Below, piece by piece: positions 22,370 through 34,547 of a stretch of 64,000 bases of DNA (position 1 is the first letter of the stretch; each line of letters starts with the position of its first letter). Origin of the DNA: Polytrichum commune. Taxonomy: Eukaryota; Streptophyta; Polytrichopsida; Polytrichales; Polytrichaceae. The notes beneath the pieces were generated by a model. That model was not told the DNA's origin. It worked only from the letters and a program-made list of their open reading frames with translations, and did no database searches. The position numbers and the translations under genes were made by a program. The stretch lies in assembly GCA_950295325.1 (NCBI GenBank), contig OX485804.1, positions 8,122,001-8,186,000 on the forward strand. The letters are read 5' to 3'.

Positions 22370-23250
22370 CCCTTATTTGGTTACTTTCTTATTAGGACAC
22401 CTCTATTTGAGTGGTATGTGATTTGGTGTGGCTCTCAATGACAAAAGAATAGATTAAGAAGACACGTGTTTAGAAGAGACTCGATTGTGTGCTCAAAAAT
22501 ATCATAACCATGCTAAGCGCAATAGACAACAAATTATGAGGGCCGCTTCACACTATGGCTGTCCAAGTCGAGAGGCCGTGGGATTGAATGGCCAAACTTT
22601 GTTGAGAGTCCAAAGAAATGGGTTGAAAATAGCGAATAAAATATAGGAATTGGAGCCTTTAGTTGGGCACAGTGTGAAGCCTCCAAAGGCCAAGCCCAAA
22701 TTAAGTCCAAACCCATATCATTTGTTCGGAGCATCCCACTTTATTCCTTGCCCAAAACAACCCCTCCAATCTAACGGCCCGGATCTTGTCAAGTTTTTAT
22801 TTTTTATGAAGAAGAATCGATGGCCTCTAGACCATAGTTTGGGTTTCCATTCTTGTCCAACCCAAACTCCCTTCAAGAGTCTGTCACCTTGGTGAAAAAA
22901 CACTGCCATGTAGGCATTTTGAAGAACGACGGCCTTTGGACTTTGGCCTCTGGTGTGAAGTCTCGAGAGGCCGAATCCTTGGTCTCTTGCAATCTGATTG
23001 GTGGAAATCAACGACCTCTCGACCTTCGGCCACAGTGTGAAGCAGCCCTGAATCTATATGACCATTTAACGAACACTAAAATCTTCACTTTGATAATGGC
23101 TAAGATATCCATATGAACTTCAAAAACGACAAGGAACGTGGCGATGGCCTCGATTTGGATATCGTGACCATGTTATACTAATCGTGTGTAACCATATCCT
23201 AGGAGATGTGGGCTCGTTAGAAAAAATTCACCATTCAAGACTTGATATAT
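22370..23250 (+). mobile_element. R-family element, copy 2, interrupted
   Basis: Begins AAGGTAGAGACCCTTATTTG and ends near CACCATTCAAGACTTGATAT. It is split by a complete Harbinger-like element at 22540-23048: the left half stops at AACAAATTATGA and the right half resumes with ATCTATATGACCATTTAACG, which are continuous in other R copies. Confidence 0.75.
22540..23048. mobile_element. PIF/Harbinger-like non-autonomous element H1
   Basis: 509 bp. TIRs are GGGCCGCTTCACACTATGGC on the left and GGGCTGCTTCACACTGTGGC on the right (reverse-complemented). Flanking direct repeats TGA (22537-22539 and 23049-23051) fit a 3-bp TSD. The superfamily norm is TAA/TTA, so TGA is a variant. The interior repeats the TCGAGAGGCC motif. 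No transposase ORF. It is nested in an R element and therefore younger than it. Confidence 0.8.
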
Positions 23251-23272
23251 TGCAACGATTCTTTGATAATTT

Positions 23273-23958
23273 GAGGAGCCTGCGCCTATGTTCAGGGAAA
23301 ACCGATGGCTAGTTCATTATCAGCCGATGGATTTCCCCTCATGGCCAGTCCAAATTTCCAACCATCGGATGGCAATCCGACTGTAATTTCAATCCTCCGG
23401 CAATTAGCCGATGGACCAGAAAATGTGCCGGAAATGTAGCCGGTTCTTCTTGTGAGTTACTGGAGTTCAGCCGGAAGCATCCATAGCACTATTTGTCTGG
23501 GGCATCTAATGATGCACTTGAGGAAGTACCCTAAACCTTAAACTTTTTGAATTATGCAACCTTTCCATGACCAAATCCAATTGCTTCTATGAAGAATTGG
23601 GGGACCCTTGGCCTTCAAGCGGTGAAGGCATTGCTAGGTTCAATTCCTGCCAAGGATATTAACTCTTCAAATTTAAAGTTTTGAACATGTCTTTCTTTTC
23701 ACTTATTCAAGATTTTGTACTAAGAAATGATTTCTAATAACTTTTCATACATTTTTAAAGCAATTAGTGCCGATATGAATTCCATTTAATCGGATATTGG
23801 CCAATGAAAATGTGAAAATATAGGCAATTGGCCGATTGATTTTACAAAAGACTGGCTCTTGCCGATGTAAATTGGAAAAAATCTGACCCTTCGTAACAAC
23901 TACCGGCAATTAGCCACTAAGGCTTCAAAAACTTCCCGAACTCTGGCCTGCGCCCCTC
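23273..23958. mobile_element. Candidate TIR element rich in GCCGAT/GGCAATT motifs
   Basis: The left end GAGGAGCCTGCGCCTATG and the reverse-complemented right end GAGGGGCGCAGGCCAGAG are similar. Many subterminal copies of GCCGAT(G) and GGCAATTAGCC lie inside both ends, as is common in DNA transposons. No TSD was resolved and there is no ORF. Class uncertain. Confidence 0.45.
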
Positions 23959-24551
23959 GATCTCTATCATACCTAATTGTGGCTAGTTGGTTGACCAATG
24001 AAAGGCCACGACCTTGAAGATATCTACTAGGGCTCCTCCATTCCATCATATGCATGTGCACGGCTCGTTATAGTGGGAGTGGAAAGTGGCTTGAGTTCAA
24101 GTCCGAGTGGGTGTTGCCCGAGAACTCGACAAATGTCATGGCAAGTCAAAGTAATGATATTCAACATTGGCAATTGAGTGTGGGCGAGGGCGTCATGTGG
24201 GCCACTCCACCCCACCCCATGCCACCCCACGCCAAGGGTTTGCAAAGTCCGAACAAAATACTACTATAAATTGGTGATTAAATGCATAATTTAGGTCCCG
24301 CTTCCCCAACGACGCTTTGGAGTACACTCACTTTGTTGTGCATTGGGGTTTTATTTAAGTGACATGCCACTTTTGGGATTGGTTGGGGCCCTTAGGACAC
24401 ATGAGTAAGAAGTTGGGGTCGAACTATCCTCCTCCTCGTGATTTTGGAGTGAGTTTGAGTTGTTAACACTTCTCAGTTTTCAAAGTTAGTTCAATTCAAA
24501 TTGGTTAAACTATGATATGTAGTGCTTGAGGGTAGAATCAGATCTAGGAGT
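23959..24551. other. Intergenic, no gene seen
   Basis: No supported gene or bounded element. Frames at 24027-24269 on both strands are unsupported. Confidence 0.5.
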
Positions 24552-25197
24552 TATCGTAGACATGCTACTAACCGTGCATATTTGGGTTTCAAATGGTTTT
24601 CCACAAGGTGGGTTAAACCCTTCCTATTTATTTTTTAAAATTTGTAATTAGTAAATGAGATGAGAGTATTGTGGTAAAATGAAATGACAATTGTATTTGA
24701 AAAGTTGTAACCTTTCTACAATCAAGTTCACAACTATATGCATCAATGTGTGATCAATGTGCCATTCACTAACCATGCATGTTAGGTTTCACTAAAGGAG
24801 CTACAAATGTTGCCCTATTCTTTGTAGGCATAGGAAATTGATGAGGTTTTGATATTGTCCTTTTGACTTGTGTAGCCATTTTCTTGTCAAGTTGTTGTTG
24901 AAATTTTTGCTTCTTTTTTGGCCCTGGCAAGGTCTGCTCTTTTCATCTTCATCAAATTGCTACATCTACACCTTGCTATGTGATTCAATTGAAGGAAACT
25001 CCATGATGAGTGTGAGTTGACAGTGATGTTTTAGGTCATTGGCACGGTCATGATTGAGTTTGAGAGACATCGGACGGTTGAGATTGCATGTGATATAATT
25101 TGACGGCCGAGATTATAAGTACACGGTAAGTGGCATGGTGGAGTATCGTGACATGCACGGTAAGTGGTGCTGCACGGTTAGTAGCATGTCTACGATA
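24552..25197. mobile_element. Element bounded by a perfect 27-bp inverted repeat
   Basis: 24552-24578 (TATCGTAGACATGCTACTAA plus CCGTGCA) is repeated without mismatch in reverse complement at 25171-25197, 646 bp end to end. The right subterminal part has extra CACTTACCGTGCA motifs. In such a decayed region a perfect match implies a young element or recent conversion. No TSD was resolved and there is no ORF. Confidence 0.65.
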
Positions 25198-28100
25198 GTA
25201 GTAATTATTCTCAAGTGTTACATATCGTAGTTTATCCAATTAGATGAAGGGATTTAAAATGTTGGATGGATGATGGATGATCAATGTCTAATACACATCA
25301 TCGGTGTGAAGGGAGCCCACTTACCGGAGGGATTTTGGAATCAACGGCATTTGATTTAGCAATTAGTTGTTCACTCCTTCCTCATCGAATGCAATTTCTC
25401 TTAAGAGAAATTAATTTGGACTCTATAATTAAAGTGGAGGGGTTCAAAAAGAAAAGACCTTAATCCATAAAGGTTATAGAGATCCAGTTTGGATCTCAAA
25501 ATGCCATACATAGGTGTTTTAGGCCATTTAGTCATGTGAAAATTGACCTCATGTAGAAAATTTCAACATTCAATTTTTTGTTTTCGATTTGGATCAACAC
25601 ATGCAACAAAAGAATTATAGATAAATATAACTTGTACAAATGATCAAGATTCATAGATATTGTAAATATTTGAACACCAATTTGATTCGTCGCACACAAC
25701 TATTCTGAAATATGTTTCCAATTTTATAAAGGAAGTGGAAGCTAGCTTGTTGGGAACTTGTAGAAACAATCATGTAGACCATGCAATGATGCCTTGAAGC
25801 CTCTAAATGTTTATGGAAAAGGGACCTTTCACTCCCTAATGATGCCATACCATTTGCAATAAACACTTCAAACAATATGGATGAAGATGAGCACACCCAA
25901 AATCAAGAGTCTATTTACCGTACATTATAGTAGACCAAAAATTCAAGGTGTGTACATAAACTCATCTGTTAAGAAAGCCAAAACACAACGATGTAATTTA
26001 TAGTTCGTAATGTTCGTTTTTAAATGCCTTGACTTAACAAATGAAATCAAAAGCCTTGGTTTAGTCTAGTAAGATATAGTTGTAATGAGTTGGCCTCAGC
26101 CTTATAGGGGGTTTGTTATTAATGTTATTGTTGCATACAACTCATAGACCTCCATCAACAACAGTAACATGAAGTACAAGGAGGAAGCTTGAACGTTTTG
26201 GAGGGAGGTAGGGAAGGATCCAAGAGAGCATGAAAGTTAGGGAAGGTCAAGACTAGTATGAACAGGCCAATGTGGCCATTTAGGACTAGGGAAAGGAGGG
26301 CCTTAACTCGGTATCCCGAGGGTAGCATACCATAAGCCATGTATCCCGAAGGTATGGGATGGTACCTAACATGACATCAGAAAGGTACAACCACTAGTCA
26401 CACCTCACACGTGTAAGCCAAGGTGTCGTCAAGCCACCTAGGAATGGCCTCTACATGTCTAAATCCTAGCCTATTAAAATTTTAGCGAGACATTTAGCAA
26501 TTATTAAATGTAAGCAAGGCACTTCGCTATTAGTAAGCTACTTGAACAAATTAATGAGGCATCACTCAATTAGTGAGCTATTTAGAATCTAGTAGGCCAC
26601 CTAGCAAGCCACTTAGGATTAGTAGGCTCTATGTTTGATTAATACCACTTAGGCCATATAGGTGAGGAAATGAGGAGGTGAAGAGAGTGAAGGCCAAGAA
26701 TCAACTTCTTGGTTATCCTTATAAATGCCCCCATGCCTAGATAGTGAATAGGTAAATTTTAGAGCAATATCTACCACATTTTGAATGGAATTCTTTAAGA
26801 AAAAGGGGGATCCTTTGTAACTTTACCATTTTTTAAATGCAAGAGCTTCAAGCTCAAACTTTCTCCATGACTATTCAAGCTAGAGGTAAAGCAACTGATA
26901 GCAAAGATATCATCAAATTAAGAGGTTGTGCAAAGAGAGGTTTTTTTTTGCTTGATGGATGCTATAGAAACTCACAAGAGATGAGAATAGTTGAAAGGGT
27001 CAAGCAAAGTGACTTATGTGAAGAAGTTGTTATATGAAGCAAAACAATTGAAGAAAATTGAACACTTGAGAGTTTTGTGTTTGCTTAAGAAATGATACAT
27101 ATACAAATGATGATCAATTGTGAGAGAATTATTTTGAGTACGAAAGCAATTATAGACATGCAGAGATGTCTCAAGAATGTTGGTATAAGAGAGGAGTTGT
27201 GGTAGTGATAGATAGTATTCATAAAGAGAGGATGTATGAAATGAAGAGTAGTGTGATATATAAATTATTCTAAACTAAAGGAAGATTTTATTATTATAAT
27301 TCAAGAGATATCATGTTTTCAACATAAATCAAACATAAATGATCACTCATGTGTCTAAGCTATCCTATCATTGTACACTCTCTATAAATAATCCCCAGTC
27401 GTATCATATTTAAGCTACTAAGTTAATTGGTTGATTATGTAGGAAAATTAATGAAAATAAACATATACAATATGCTCATAATATTTGATGCTATGGATAT
27501 GTGATAAGTTGCATGCCACTTATATACAACTAATAAAATTATATCAATACATGGTCGTATTTCCTTATGAATGCGACTCCATACTAACCTTATTATAGTG
27601 AAAGAATATTATGAGAAATAACTATTTTATAAGGAGAGGTTTGAGGAATTGAGAATGATGCTAAGAGTGATATGAGGATACCTCCTCAAGAAATGAGTTC
27701 AAAGAAGTTAAGAATTAGTCGAGGTATTGTCATACATGTAAAGAGAAAGTCATTTTTACATAGTAAAAGAGTGTCTAATATCAACTTGGTGATTATTAAA
27801 TTGATTGCTACCAACACCTCACTGGGAAACATTTCCAATAATAAAGAACAAGAAGTAGAAGGATAGGTAATGAGAGAAAGAAGGAGATGCTCAAATTGTG
27901 AAAGCTACTAATGAGAATAGATCAATTGGTTACTTGGAGAAAGTAATAGTTCACCACTTTGAGGAGAACGAAGAACTTGGCTACTTGCTATTTGGTTACT
28001 TGGATAATTTAACACTTGGTTGCTTGGCTACTTACTACTTGGATATGGGGTGCTACATGTCACCAGAAGAAGTAGCATCCAACTCCAAGGAAAGACTATG

Positions 28101-28704
28101 TTACAAACTAAGAGAAGTCCAATGATTAAGAGAAAACAAACTTCTATCATTATAATTGAATTCCAAAATAAGAGAAGAAGAGACAATTATGGCATATGAA
28201 GAGTTACACATATTCGAGGAACAATTGTGACCTCAATGAACATTAAGGAGTTTCCATTGAACTAAAGAAGACAATTACAACATATGAAGAGCTTTATCAC
28301 TCGAAGGAAATTTGGTTCACCCAAGTTAAATTATCTCAAATAGCATTTAATTGGGAGAGAGAGATTGCTTGAACAACATCATCCAAGGAGGAAGCCAACT
28401 TGACGAAGTACCTCCACAAAAGATCGGAAGTTCCATCATTAAACTACAAGGTAGAATAACTTCTAAAAGAACTTTACATCACCAACAACACAAAAGAAGA
28501 AATCACCGACGTTAGCTTGAGGAAGAATGGTAAGCGATTGATGAGGACAACATGTAGTTTAATCAACTCAATTTGGATAACACTCTCCGTCATCATGATA
28601 TGATCAACCCTAGAAACAAGGAGAGGTAGTTGGGCTCTTCAATAACCCCTTCGTTCATGAGGAATGAGTTTACACGAGGTAGACATCTAGAAATTGAATG
28701 TACA
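25198..28704. other. Long AT-rich stretch, no gene established
   Basis: No recognisable gene. At 26470-26640 there is a run of loosely repeated phrases such as TAGTAAGCTACTT and AGTAGGCCACC. From 26840 to 28560 both base composition and frames (for example 26837-27037 and 27898-28125) have the look of old retroelement coding DNA. I found no diagnostic domain, so no call is made. Confidence 0.45.
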
Positions 28705-29050
28705 TAATTAATTTGGACACCTCTATTTGAGTGGTATATGGTTTGATGTAGATCTAAGAATTGGCACCAAAAAGACATGTGTTCAAAAGCAATTGGACTA
28801 TATGCTTAAATATGCTAGTCATTCTAGGCTCAATAGTCAACACAATTGGGGAGGACCTATATGACCACTTAATGAACACGGTTTTTTTCTTTGACAACAA
28901 ATAAGGTATTCATCTGAGCTCCAAAATTATGAGGTAAATGGCCACAAATAGAATCTACATTTGCTAATCATCTTGCATTAATTGCATGTTTCATATCCTA
29001 TGAGAAGTGGGTGCAAATATAAAGGTATTCATCTACGGCATGTCTACCTT
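28705..29050 (+). mobile_element. R-family element, copy 3
   Basis: Carries ATTTGAGTGGTATATGGTTT, ACCTATATGACCACTTAATG and TTGCATGTTTCATATCCTA in the family order and ends at ATGTCTACCTTAG. The left TIR is poor. No ORF. Confidence 0.65.
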
Positions 29051-29134
29051 AGACGCCATGAAACCTAAGCCTTCCAAAATAGGGTTCACTCTATTGAAAA
29101 GATCACAAATGAAGCCATCCATATGTTGTTACCT

Positions 29135-29883
29135 AAGGTAATCTACCCTCATTCGATTGCTTTTCTTATTAGGTCCCTATATTTGAGTGGTATGTGGTAT
29201 GGCACGGCTCCAAGAACGGATACCAAAAAGATATATGTTTAAAAGAGATTGAGTTGCACGCTTAAAATATAATGACCAATCGAAGCTCAGTAGTCAACAT
29301 AATTGGGTTTACAAGGGGAACCTATATGACGATCTAGCGAGCATGCGAATCTTCACTTTCATCATGGACAAGATATTCATATGAGATCCATAAATGATGA
29401 GGAAAGTGACTACGGCCTTGACGCTGATTTGCGAATCACCTCGTACTAAGGTATGCAAGTGTTATGCAGGTACCTTTCTTAATCAAACCCCTATATTTGA
29501 TTGGTATGTGGTTTGGTAAAGGATCAAAGAGCAAACATCATAGCGACACATGCTTAAAAAGAGATTGGACTTCATCTTCAAATAGCAATAATTGCTCCGC
29601 ACTCAACAGTGAACACCATTGGGAAGACCTACGTATTCAATTAAGAAATCGACAACCATTGACTTCTATCAACCATAACTAAAGTATGGGAGGCCCGGTT
29701 TTTCCATACGTTTCATCGTAGATTTTTAATGCAACACACAAGACTTTGTGTAAATCTAGTCGGTAGAAGTCGGAGAACATGGAAAAGGAACCAAACAACA
29801 CCCACATACCTTCATTGCACGTGTCGTATCCTAGGTGGCATTGGCTAGCCGGGAAAATTAACCATTTAAGACCCATCTACCTT
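29135..29883 (+). mobile_element. R-family element, copy 4, with internal insertions
   Basis: The left end AAGGTAATCTACCCTCATTC and the right end AACCATTTAAGACCCATCTA (followed by CCTT) bound the unit. The R sequence runs to about 29450, is then interrupted by a second R fragment (about 29465-29650) and a reversed X repeat, and resumes at about 29815 with CACGTGTCGTATCCTAGGTG. The exact insertion points are unresolved. Confidence 0.55.
29683..29832 (-). repeat. Dispersed repeat family X, copy 2 (inverted)
   Basis: The reverse complement contains CATGTTCTCCGACTTCTACC and GTTGCATTAAAAATCTACG, matching 900-1075 and 37492-37650. The outer end GGGAGGCCCGGTTTTTCCAT is the best-preserved end of the family. 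Confidence 0.65.
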
Positions 29884-30059
29884 AGCTCTCACACTATCCC
29901 AAAAACCCCAAGTGGAGGCACTGATTAGGGTGTTACCTATGGTATATTTTAGGTAAAGCCGTGGCCATAGAAATCCCAAATTTAATAGTCCGAGTATTCA
30001 ATACAACTAGCAAGAAAGATCTTCGAGTTTCGTGCATGTAGCTCCCGATATTCTTGGGT

Positions 30060-30290
30060 ACACAAATTGATGTAAGAGCACAAGGAGGGATTCTTGGACA
30101 TGGGCATGCCGGGCCCCGCCACCCTCGCCACATCAGCGAGGTCCTTGGGCGGACCGCCTTATCGCTCCATTCCTTGTTAGTACCACCGCCCCCCTCGCAA
30201 AATAATAATGCCGGCCAATTGGGGCCCTCAAATTGGCATGCCCGGGGCCCGTCCTTTGAATTTCTATGATGAATGGCGCCGGCCGGCACT
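30060..30290 (+). repeat. GC-rich dispersed repeat W, copy 1
   Basis: GC-rich island sharing blocks with the minus strand of 57330-57570 in the same order: TTCTTGGACATGGGC, CACATCAGCGAGG, GGACCGCCTTATC, CCGGCCAATTGGGGCCCTCA. The ORFs inside are not conserved between copies. Confidence 0.65.
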
Positions 30291-30580
30291 TGATTGATGA
30301 TGCACATGCATTGGGTGCTAGGCACGTAGTAGTCTAGCAACTTAACAACTCCAAAACACAACAACACCCTAGTACCTTTACCGCTTCGGCACTAATTAAA
30401 CTATTTTTGGGAAACTCAAGATTTTGGAAATTGTGTTTTGAAAATCTCGAACATTAATATGGAAAATTTGATATCCTTCTTCATCTCCGGGATTGCTGTA
30501 TCTAAAGTAGAAAAATGGTATTATTAGTTGACTATAAATAGTCGAAGTGGTAAAGGTACTATGATACTTCATCATCCCCA

Positions 30581-30950
30581 GAGTTGAGGCCCCGGGCTAA
30601 ATCACATCTTTCTTCGGTTGGTTCCCGCTCCTCTCACGCCTCTTTCACTGCCCGGTCTTCCTGTTTGCACTTGCGTGGGAACTCTTCCTCGTTGGGAACC
30701 AATGTGATAATACCCGGTCACTGAAGCCATTAAGCTTCTTTGGCATAAGAAGGAACTCCATCAATTAACTTGGGAATAATGAGAGTGATGTCAACTTGAA
30801 TATATTTTTGACTAGGTATTGTCACATTGGTTCTCAACGAGGAGTTCCCATGCAGGTGCATGCAGGAAGACCAGGCAATGAAGGAGGCGTGGGAGGGGTG
30901 GGGTTTAGCCAAATGACGATGTGATCTAGCCCAGGGCATAGTTGAGTCAC
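30581..30950. mobile_element. Foldback element with arms of about 140 bp
   Basis: The arms 30581-30722 and 30811-30949 are inverted copies separated by about 88 bp. Matching anchors from the outside in are GGGCTAAATCACATC, TCCCACGCC/TCTCACGCC, TGGTCTTCCTG, TGGGAACTC and GAACCAATGTGA. The outer ends carry a GTTGAG core. No ORF. The element abuts a Z repeat at 30951. Confidence 0.8.
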
Positions 30951-31140
30951 TACACTAAATATTGTATTTAGTATTACCAATTCTATTTGTCTTGCTCAAC
31001 ACTAATTGTAAACCGCCCATGTAGGGTCACCAACACTAAATGTCAACCTAACATTATTTGTCATCCCTTGTTAAAAGAAGTGGACATTATAGATTTACAA
31101 TGTTGCAGTTTATCGTCACTTACTAAGTGATTGTTTATCC
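30951..31140 (+). repeat. Dispersed repeat family Z, copy 1
   Basis: Shares with 32170-32360, in order: TTAGTxTxACCAATT, TTGTCTTGCTCAACACTAAT, GGGTCACCAACACTAAATGT, ATTTGTCATCC and TTACAxTGTTG. Its first bases (TACACTAAATATTGTATTTA) resemble the Y-family TIR, so Z may be a relative of Y. Confidence 0.65.
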
Positions 31141-31333
31141 AAATTTCAATCATCCATGTCAATATATTCATTATATGGATGTTAGGATGCCAAACGACAC
31201 CAAAAGTGGATGAACTCAAGTACGTTAGTAAGACAATGTTTGTAGACCTATTCATAAGAAGTGTCATAATATATGTTACCACAGTGACATTAAAAAAAAT
31301 GCCATATGACATCAAATACAATATAATAGTGTA

Positions 31334-31562
31334 GATTAATCAACAGGAAGAATGGACCACTAGTTACAAATGAACCGGTTGAGTTTGAGATATAACCGGT
31401 TGAAGTTAAAGACTTAAAGAAACCAATCATCTTGGAGGAATATGTGGAATATACCTCACATAAAGAAATAAAAACCGAAAGATCATAACATGTAACCAAT
31501 TGGACTGGGAAACACCAGGAATTTGACCCGTTATGTCCAAAAAATTCCCCGGACATTGCACT
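31334..31562 (-). mobile_element. M1 family TIR element, copy c
   Basis: Reversed copy. AACCGGTTGAGTTTGAGA and ATAACATGTAACCAATTGGA mark the body, and AAAATTCCCCGGACATTGCA marks the outer end. No ORF is supported. Confidence 0.7.
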
Positions 31563-31924
31563 AGATTGGTTCATCTAAGGTGCCCCTTGTCCATGTAACA
31601 TAGAAACTTGATTCCCTATAGGTTTGTGATGAACCCTTGTCTCAAATGACTTGGCCATGGTTAGACATCCACCTCTTCTAGTTGGGTTCTTACAACTATT
31701 ACTTCAGGTGAAAACGTAAGAGATTATGTTATAGCATGCATATTTTCTTTTGTTTTGGGGACAATTTGATCTCGAAATTAGAATTAGAGGTCCCAAATTA
31801 TTTTCTAGGGATCCATTTGAGATGAACAAACAACAAAACTATGGGGTCATTTTTTTACTAGACTCCCTTTACATTGGTAATGTTGGTAGGGGTCCAACTC
31901 AAAGGCGGGCGTTTAGTCCCCTGG

Positions 31925-32050
31925 GGGCTAGACTCTTCATTGGAAACCTAAATGATGTGTGTGGGTGACTATGAAATGAAACTCCCTATATACGAGGATT
32001 CTATAGAGAGAAACAAATATATACGTACTAACAGTAGGCTACAAAATGAA
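31925..32050 (+). repeat. Dispersed repeat, inverted partner at 42625-42750
   Basis: GACTCTTCATTGGAAACCTA, GACTATGAAAT and ATTCTATAGAGAGAAAC match the reverse strand of 42625-42750 in order. Confidence 0.55.
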
Positions 32051-32169
32051 CTCATGTAATTATATTAATATTTTTCTAATTTAATGTGATTAATGCCTCC
32101 ACTACATACACAAAGTATAAATCATGAAATGAATAGGCCTCTATTACACATACAAGTCATTGGAAACTA

Positions 32170-32360
32170 TACTGAAGATGATATTTAGTGTCATCAATTA
32201 TAATTGTCTTGCTCAATACTAATTATAAACCGTGGTGTAGTGTCACCAACACTAAAAGTTAACCCAACATAATTTGTCATCCTTTGTAATCTTTTTTGGC
32301 GATTAGTGATTACAGTGTTGGAATTATTGTCGCTTACCAACTGTTTTCATCCATGACGCA
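32170..32360 (+). repeat. Dispersed repeat family Z, copy 2
   Basis: Second Z copy about 1.2 kb from the first, same orientation, with TTGTCTTGCTCAATACTAAT and AGTGTCACCAACACTAAAAG. Roughly 75% identity by eye. Confidence 0.65.
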
Positions 32361-34547
32361 TTGAAAACATGAATGCAATTATTGAATGTTAATGTCTTAA
32401 GTTGTAGAAGGTACACATTCTTATGTCTTCTTTTAACTCAAGTGTTACCACTTTAAAAATATATATCATGCTTATGACATGTTCAACTACATTGACATAA
32501 TAATTAATATAATGCTTCACATATTTAAGCACATAATTCCACAAGAACCTCATGTGTGACTCAAAGATGAAAAAACACCTTTTTAATCTCTGAAGTGATT
32601 AAACTTAAAAAAAACGTCAACTTAAAGTAAGTAAGTTCTCATAATTAAGACATTCACTTGTTAATTCTTTTTTTTGAGGAGTTTCAAATCAAAAAGAAAA
32701 GAAGAATTCATTACTTATTCTCTCAAGCTTCAATATGTATTGATGTTCATTCAATCATCATGTTGATTCAAAGTCCCAATCATTCTTTAAAACCTTGAGT
32801 GTTTGTATCTCACCCTCACACTATTCTCTTGAGTGTTTCCTCAAAAGAGGCTACTCTCCTCTCAATTGATAACTCATTCAACTATCATGACATCCAATAA
32901 CACACAAAGGATTTGAGAGAGAAGGAGATGTCACAATCTTCAATAAAGAGTAATTGTAAGTATAATCCGAAAGAGGGTCTTCAAGAGGAGAGATACAAGG
33001 TAAGCTCAAGTGTTGTTTGACATTCAATCTTAACATAACTTTGTTGCTATGAAAAAACGCTTGTCTCCCAAACACATCTTCTTTTGTATAGTCTTTTCCC
33101 TTCTAACTAGAATCTACACTTCCTATAACCACTATCCCCTATTGCTAAATCTTGAAATCTATGACTATTGTAGATGAGAGTTGACTTGAATGATTATGAC
33201 TGTCAAACTTCTCATGTTCATATTTTAAAATTTTATTCATATTTATTTGGGGCCTACATATATGTGTGGATGTAATAAACTTTACTAATACTTCAATTGA
33301 GAATTGATTCCATCCTCACGGCATAGTTGAGGTAGCATAATATGATTGAATTGTAAGCAAACATTCTCAATATCTTCATGCGTGCGAAATATAATACACT
33401 CATTGCTAATAATATCCTCATAATTTGATCCCCAAAATGATGGCATTAATGTTTCATAATCTCCTTTGTTCATTTAGAAATTCCATATTAATGTCTTCTG
33501 CCTACCCTATCACCATGGATTATCTACCCTATTTCCATGACTTATTTATCCTAAAACCACACGATTTCCAAGTATTTCCATGTGGCTCATACCTTCATGG
33601 TCGCGATCCCCTTGGTTTTGTTCCGAATGACCCATCAAGCCTTTGTTCCCCACCTGCTACCTTCCTTGGGAGCTTCAACTTTTGTTGTTGGCTCCTTGGC
33701 TACGGTGACGTGGCCATTTTTCCCTAGGTTGTTGCCGTTGTCGATTGCTTGTTATTGCTACCGAACTCTGGTTGCTTGGCTATGGCAATGCTGACGTTTT
33801 CCTGTTGTGATCCTATGGTAGTTCGCTTGAATCCTAATTTCGGTGTCATCATGCATAAGTAATAAGGGGTCCGGATTTTATTTATAGATGACCCAAAATC
33901 AACAAGGAAGCCTATTGTCAGGGTGGTGGACAATCTAAAAAACCAATATGTACGTATTGTGCAAGGTTTTTGGGCGTTAGTCTTGGGTGGTGTGTTGGGG
34001 TTATCATTGATTATATCTCCTAAAGGTGTATTGGTCACTATATTTCATTTGCAATGCATAGTCCAACTCATCACAAGGAACATCATTGGCCTACATTTGC
34101 TCTTCCTTAATATCACAAATTACTCCGGTGCTCGATGCACATGCATTGCATTGCATACTAGCTATATGCATTACTACTTCCCCCAAGTCGAGTCACCAAA
34201 AGTTGAGTCCTAAGTATATGTATATATAGTCTAAAGTGTTTTCTAAAGGCATATTTGTCACTGTATTCCACTTTGCTATGGATAGGCCAAGTCATCACAT
34301 GGAACACTGTTCGCCGAAACTTGCTTAAATTGGGCACAAATTGTCCCCAAATTGTTGGCAAGAAAGAATGCTTTTTTGCACACGAGTGTACCTCCCCTTC
34401 ATCCATGGCCGGGGATTCATGGTGCCTACATAAAACTCATCTATTGCAAAGGTAAAAAAAAAACATAGTGAACTGTTGAATCGCTTGTAAATGATTCTTT
34501 TTGGAATTGATTGACTTCGGAAATGCCAACAAAGATGTCTTATTAGT
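32361..34547. other. Intergenic, no gene seen; one local duplication
   Basis: No supported gene. About 90 bp starting CCTAAAGGTGTATTGGTCAC at 34019 is repeated in diverged form at about 34242 (TCTAAAGGCATATTTGTCAC). Open frames at 33425-33794 and 33724-34038 overlap on opposite strands and have no recognisable domain. Confidence 0.5.

Noticed and set aside
28021-28125. YLDMGCYMSPE taken as a copia protease-like YLDSGCSxHMT motif
   Set aside because: The match is too short and the catalytic DSG is not preserved. No neighbouring gag or integrase frames confirm it.
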